Assembly (NCBI GenBank): GCA_016302625.1
Contig: JAEDNG010000006.1
Span: forward strand, 1 to 17,217
Direction of reading: 5' to 3'
Origin: Clostridiaceae bacterium
GTDB taxonomy: Bacteria; Bacillota; Clostridia; Oscillospirales; Acutalibacteraceae
DNA length: 17,217 bases
In this document: positions 14,343-17,217 of the stretch, in pieces
How positions within the stretch are numbered: position 1 is the stretch's first letter
Layout of the letters: every line of letters begins with the position of its first letter
The notes under the pieces: model-generated
Seen by the model: the letters and a program-made list of their open reading frames with translations, nothing else
Told to the model about the DNA's origin: nothing
Databases searched by the model: none
Program-made: the position numbers and the translations under genes

Positions 14343-14373
14343 AAACGGAGTGGGTCTTAGACCTGCTCCGTTT
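14343..14373. terminator. Bidirectional intrinsic terminator between convergent genes
   Basis: A 14-bp stem (14343-14356 with 14360-14373; twelve Watson-Crick pairs and two G-T pairs in plus-strand RNA) closes a three-base loop. AAACGGAG pairs with CTCCGTTT at the base. T-rich sequence follows on both strands, in the minus direction as TTTGTTTCTT and in the plus direction as TTT plus a less even T-rich run. It lies between the EamA gene and the minus-strand membrane-protein gene and should stop transcripts from both. The loop TTA is the stop codon (TAA) of the minus-strand gene, so its last five codons lie within one arm. Confidence 0.85.
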
Positions 14374-15010
14374 CGCTGTTTTCTTCTGTGTTTTGTTCAT
14401 TCGCCTTAAAAATCTTTTTATAATCGGTCGGGTCGTATTCTTTAATAAAATCCTCCCATTGCTCGTCTGTAATATCCGCACCGCTCTCTTTATAAAGCCT
14501 ATAAAGATTATCCGCCACCCTTTTGTACTGCCTTTCGGTCTTTATTCTCGCCCTTACCGCGATCACGGTTGTGGCGGTTATCAGTATAACAAGCAGTAGG
14601 AGCGGAATAAGATGTCTCCAGAAAAACGAGGCTGTAAAGCCCATAAAGCCGAGATCGTCCTTCATCACCGCGCCGAAAACGGGAATTAAGAAAATTTCCG
14701 GTACTATGCTCATAATTCCCGCCGAAAATTTGAATCTGAAAAAGCTTAAAACAAAGCCTGCGATAATTACCGCGGTGCAGACGCAGACCGAAATCAGACT
14801 GTTTGCAATTCCGGAAAAATTGTCGGTCCCGCCGTATACCAAAAGCATACCCGCCATAAACAGCAGATTTATCCCCATTGTATAAGCAAAGGTTATAATA
14901 TAAAGCACTCTTAAAGCCTTGTAAAGCTTTCCGTCGGTTTTAGCATATTTTATTCCGTTCTTTTCCTCGACCATTCTTACGCGCCGCAAGACGCTTTCCT
15001 GCATTTTCAT
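14357..15010 (-). CDS. Unrecognised four-helix integral membrane protein
   Basis: I do not recognise a named family in this 217-residue protein. It has a charged N-terminal ~30 residues, hydrophobic segments at about 34-57, 69-91, 96-114 and 131-152, then a cytosol-facing, highly charged C-terminal ~65 residues. The tail has a basic part (RARIKTERQYKR) and an acidic part (ITDEQWEDFIKEYDP, ending in Glu/Thr/Gln-rich EENSETEQV). The start at ATG 15010 has AAAGGAG 7 bases upstream, with a promoter above it. Its neighbours give no functional clue. A small sensor or membrane-associated adaptor is possible but unsupported. It has its own promoter (15039-15067), so its transcript is short: about 22 bases of leader and the single gene to the terminator. 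Confidence 0.75.
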   Translation of the reverse strand: MKMQESVLRRVRMVEEKNGIKYAKTDGKLYKALRVLYIITFAYTMGINLLFMAGMLLVYGGTDNFSGIANSLISVCVCTAVIIAGFVLSFFRFKFSAGIMSIVPEIFLIPVFGAVMKDDLGFMGFTASFFWRHLIPLLLLVILITATTVIAVRARIKTERQYKRVADNLYRLYKESGADITDEQWEDFIKEYDPTDYKKIFKANEQNTEENSETEQV

Positions 15011-15038
15011 ATTAAGGCTCCTTTAAAATAATGTAATT

Positions 15039-15067
15039 ATTATACCTCTGTCCGCATTATTTGACAA
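15039..15067 (-). promoter_or_regulatory. Sigma-A-type promoter of the membrane-protein gene
   Basis: On the minus strand a -35 TTGTCA (plus-strand 15062-15067) and a perfect -10 TATAAT (15039-15044) are separated by 17 bases. Transcription would begin near 15032, giving a leader of about 22 bases. The -35 box lies 15 bases beyond the stop of the upstream kinase gene, with no obvious terminator between, so read-through from the kinase transcript may also occur. Confidence 0.75.
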
Positions 15068-15082
15068 GCGCTTTTTACAAAC

Positions 15083-16015
15083 TTATTTATTGTACTTACC
15101 GTTCCCGATAAATTCCCTTATAAGCGAATCCTGCGGAATTAATACTTCATCAAGCGGGGCGAATAATTTAAGCGCGTCCACGGTTTTCATAAAATAATCA
15201 TAGCACACGCTGTTTTTGTCAATCTCCGACTGCAAGGACAAAAAAGCATCCCTGTAAAGGCAAGGCTCATATATATGCAAAGTTTTAATCTGCACGTCCG
15301 CCTGCTCTTTAAAGCAGTAAAGATATTTCTTTTCGCCCTCGACCACGCCGTTCCAGAGAGCCAGCGTATCGTTAATTGAAGAGCCTCTGAAAATACGGTC
15401 GCGAAGCGTTCTTCTTACAAATCTAATCTGGCGGCTTGATAGTATTTGTTCGCCGTTATCGTCGGTAATACAGCGGTTCACGCTGATATAAGCCTTAAAA
15501 ATGTTCTTTTCGGGCACTAAATCGGTAATTACGGGATTGAGTGCGTGAAGTCCCTCTGCAATTACGATGCCGCGATGTGAAATGTCGATTTTTCTGTCGT
15601 TTAAAATCCGCTTTTTTGCGGCGAAATCATATCTTGGCAAATAGGTTTTTCCCGTTAATATTATATCATTAAGGCACTTTTTCAAAAGCCCGATATCAAG
15701 CGCGTTTACCGATTCAATATCCTTTGTGCCGTCCGCTAAAACCGGAAGCTTTTCGGTCGGGAGATAAAAATCGTCAAGTGAGACCACCTCAGTGGTCTCC
15801 CCTAACTCTTTTAAACGGTCGCAGAGTATATGCGCGGTGGTGGTTTTGCCCGAGGCGGAGGGTCCCGCGATAGATACTATTTTCAAATCGTCGTTTTTAG
15901 CGATACGGTCGGCGACGGTATATATTTCATTTCTGTAATGCCTTTCCGCCCTTAAAACCAATTCCGACGGATCGGAAAGCGCGTAATCATTTATCGTGCG
16001 CAGGGTATTTTTCAT
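15083..16015 (-). CDS. Uridine-kinase-like nucleoside kinase (P-loop, PRK/uridine kinase family)
   Basis: This 310-residue P-loop kinase probably phosphorylates a nucleoside. It has Walker A GPSASGKT (51-58), the substrate-side SLDDFYLP (79-86), the ALDI segment, a PRYDFAAKKR region (about 127-136) and IVIAEGLHALNP (150-161). The C-terminal half, with QIRFVRRTLRDRIFRG and the ending LIPQDSLIREFIG, resembles the kinase part of the long clostridial nucleoside kinases that also carry TGS and threonyl-tRNA-synthetase-like domains. Those N-terminal domains are absent here; only about 45 residues precede Walker A. The ATG at 16015 lies inside the end of hemZ (29-base overlap), and its AAAGGAGGG site (16031-16039) is ~15 bases away, which is long. 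The exact substrate is unknown. Confidence 0.85.
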   Translation of the reverse strand: MKNTLRTINDYALSDPSELVLRAERHYRNEIYTVADRIAKNDDLKIVSIAGPSASGKTTTAHILCDRLKELGETTEVVSLDDFYLPTEKLPVLADGTKDIESVNALDIGLLKKCLNDIILTGKTYLPRYDFAAKKRILNDRKIDISHRGIVIAEGLHALNPVITDLVPEKNIFKAYISVNRCITDDNGEQILSSRQIRFVRRTLRDRIFRGSSINDTLALWNGVVEGEKKYLYCFKEQADVQIKTLHIYEPCLYRDAFLSLQSEIDKNSVCYDYFMKTVDALKLFAPLDEVLIPQDSLIREFIGNGKYNK

Positions 16016-17217
16016 AAAAACGCAAAATACCCTCCTTTCGTTCTTTTAATTCACCAAAGCGGCTAATATATTCATATGGATATTTGAAGTTAAAAATTCG
16101 TTCGATATAGTCGCCGTTCGGTTCTCTTAGCTTTGTGACCGCAGACGCGCCGCAGGCAAGTATCGTATGCGTTTCGTCCATGGTATAGACATTGTAAAGA
16201 CATTCCCTGCCTTCTTTTGAATAGCCGACATTTTCAAGATTGCCGACGGTTTTGCTCTGCCTGTACATATAGTACGGAAAAATCCCGCTGTTTTCGAGCG
16301 TATCTCTTGCATAATCCACCATCTGAGCGGCAACGGCCCCGGCCCTAGCCTCGGGAAACATGCCGTTTACATTAAGCGCCGAAGAACGCTTCATTGCTAA
16401 GGAATGAACGGTAACGCTTTCGGGGGCAAGTGTTAAAACGCGGCTTACCGTGTTTTTGAAGCTTTCGAGCGTATCTCCGGGCAGCCCCGCTATCAAATCC
16501 ATATTGATATTATCAAAGCCGCACTCCCTTGCAAGTAGAAAAGCGTTTTCGGTGTCCGCCGCAGTGTGCCGTCTGCCTATATTTTCAAGCACGGTATCGT
16601 TCATTGTCTGAGGATTAATGCTAATGCGCGTAGCACCGAGCAATTTAATTGCTTTAAGCTTTTCTTTTGTGACCGTGTCAGGCCGTCCCGCCTCGACGGT
16701 AAATTCTCTCAAATAAGACATATTAAAATTTTCTGCGACCGCGCTCATAACAGCGGACAGCTCCTCAGCCGTCACTGAGGTCGGCGTTCCGCCGCCGATA
16801 TAAACCGTTTGAAGCTTTAAATTAAGCCTGTTTGCAATTTCGGCGGTATGTTTAATCTCGTCAGTCAGAAGCTTAATATATTCGGGAATAAGCTTTTTAG
16901 CGTTAGCGACAGAGTGCGAAACAAAAGAGCAGTAGGCGCACCTTGTAGGGCAAAAGGGAATTGAAATATAAAGGCTGAAGGAATCGGGTGCCGAGAGCGA
17001 GGTGACGCGCTTTTCACTTTGTGCGGTTTCTTTACAGAGCGAAATTTTCTTATCGCTTACAAAAAGCGCGTTTTTAAACCAATCCTCCGCCGCATTTTCG
17101 CCGTCTGCTGTGCAAAGCCTCGAAAACAGTTTTGCAGGTCGGACGCCCGTTAAAATACCCCACTGCGGAACATAGCCCGACGCTTTCACAAAGCAGTTGT
17201 AAAGCGAGACCGCCAAA
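15987..17217 (-). CDS. hemZ: Coproporphyrinogen III oxidase-like radical SAM protein HemZ, 5' end outside window
   Basis: The frame is open to the window edge, so about 410 residues of a protein normally near 490-500 are visible; ~80-90 N-terminal residues lie outside. The HemZ-type N-terminal extension is recognisable from WGILTGVRPAKLFSR (19-33). The radical SAM cluster motif is CPTRCAYC (CxxxCxxC), at residues 89-96 of the visible part, followed by GGGTPTS and the TRISINPQTMND strand. This family oxidatively decarboxylates coproporphyrinogen III without oxygen, but many radical SAM relatives (including HemW) are haem chaperones, so the reaction is inferred. The 29-base overlap with the downstream kinase gene suggests coupled translation. 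Confidence 0.9.
   Translation of the reverse strand, partial: LAVSLYNCFVKASGYVPQWGILTGVRPAKLFSRLCTADGENAAEDWFKNALFVSDKKISLCKETAQSEKRVTSLSAPDSFSLYISIPFCPTRCAYCSFVSHSVANAKKLIPEYIKLLTDEIKHTAEIANRLNLKLQTVYIGGGTPTSVTAEELSAVMSAVAENFNMSYLREFTVEAGRPDTVTKEKLKAIKLLGATRISINPQTMNDTVLENIGRRHTAADTENAFLLARECGFDNINMDLIAGLPGDTLESFKNTVSRVLTLAPESVTVHSLAMKRSSALNVNGMFPEARAGAVAAQMVDYARDTLENSGIFPYYMYRQSKTVGNLENVGYSKEGRECLYNVYTMDETHTILACGASAVTKLREPNGDYIERIFNFKYPYEYISRFGELKERKEGILRFYEKYPAHDK

Noticed and set aside
15066..15073. AAGCGCTT palindrome after the kinase stop as a terminator
   Set aside because: The stem is only four base pairs without a loop and no U tract follows on the minus strand.
1..17217. Defence island, prophage, transposon or CRISPR array
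   Set aside because: No transposase, integrase, Cas, restriction or repeat-spacer pattern was seen; gene content and coding style are uniform and housekeeping-like.

Overview
The window looks like chromosome of a low-GC Gram-positive anaerobe of class Clostridia, probably an Oscillospirales/Ruminococcaceae-type gut bacterium. This rests on the gene set (YhaM, TrmK, RqcH, PgeF, YerC/YecD, HemZ, a MetH with a separate activation protein), tight ATGA/TAATG gene junctions, purine-rich Shine-Dalgarno sites and sigma-A-like promoters. The taxonomic assignment is inference; no rRNA or tRNA gene is present. I see no mobile element, CRISPR array or prophage.

Layout. (1) 1-4214, plus strand: an RNA-metabolism and translation-quality run, yhaM (5' end outside the window), a 66-aa DUF1858 CxxC protein, trmK, rqcH, then a sugar-phosphate isomerase-like TIM barrel. 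(2) 4199-6515: a compact bacterial tyrosine-kinase cassette with its own promoter: a CpsC/YwqC-type modulator, a CpsD/YwqD-type BY-kinase with a tyrosine-rich tail, an intergenic terminator-like hairpin, and a CpsB/YwqE-type PHP phosphatase that seems to start at a non-standard codon. No glycosyltransferase or flippase gene is in view. pgeF follows at 6527. (3) 7429-13902: a strong promoter drives a polar amino-acid ABC importer (lipoprotein, permease, ATPase), which runs with almost no gaps into a TrpR-like YerC protein, metF, a stand-alone MetH activation-domain protein and a MetH lacking that domain. A GC-rich hairpin lies between the lipoprotein and permease genes. A half-size EamA transporter follows. 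(4) A 14-bp-stem hairpin at 14343-14373 separates the plus-strand block from three minus-strand genes: an unrecognised four-helix membrane protein with its own promoter, a uridine-kinase-like nucleoside kinase, and hemZ (5' end outside the window).

How the genes fit together. Block 3 is the clearest unit: an amino-acid importer apparently cotranscribed with the methyl-THF branch of methionine synthesis, with a DNA-binding-type TrpR-fold protein between them. Block 2 is a phosphotyrosine on/off module. Most of the window is recognisable housekeeping sequence; I do not see a clear new defence or mobile system. The points most worth a second look are the start codon of the phosphatase gene and the attenuator before it, the isolated kinase cassette, the importer-yerC-met linkage, and the nucleoside kinase that matches only the C-terminal part of a longer family.
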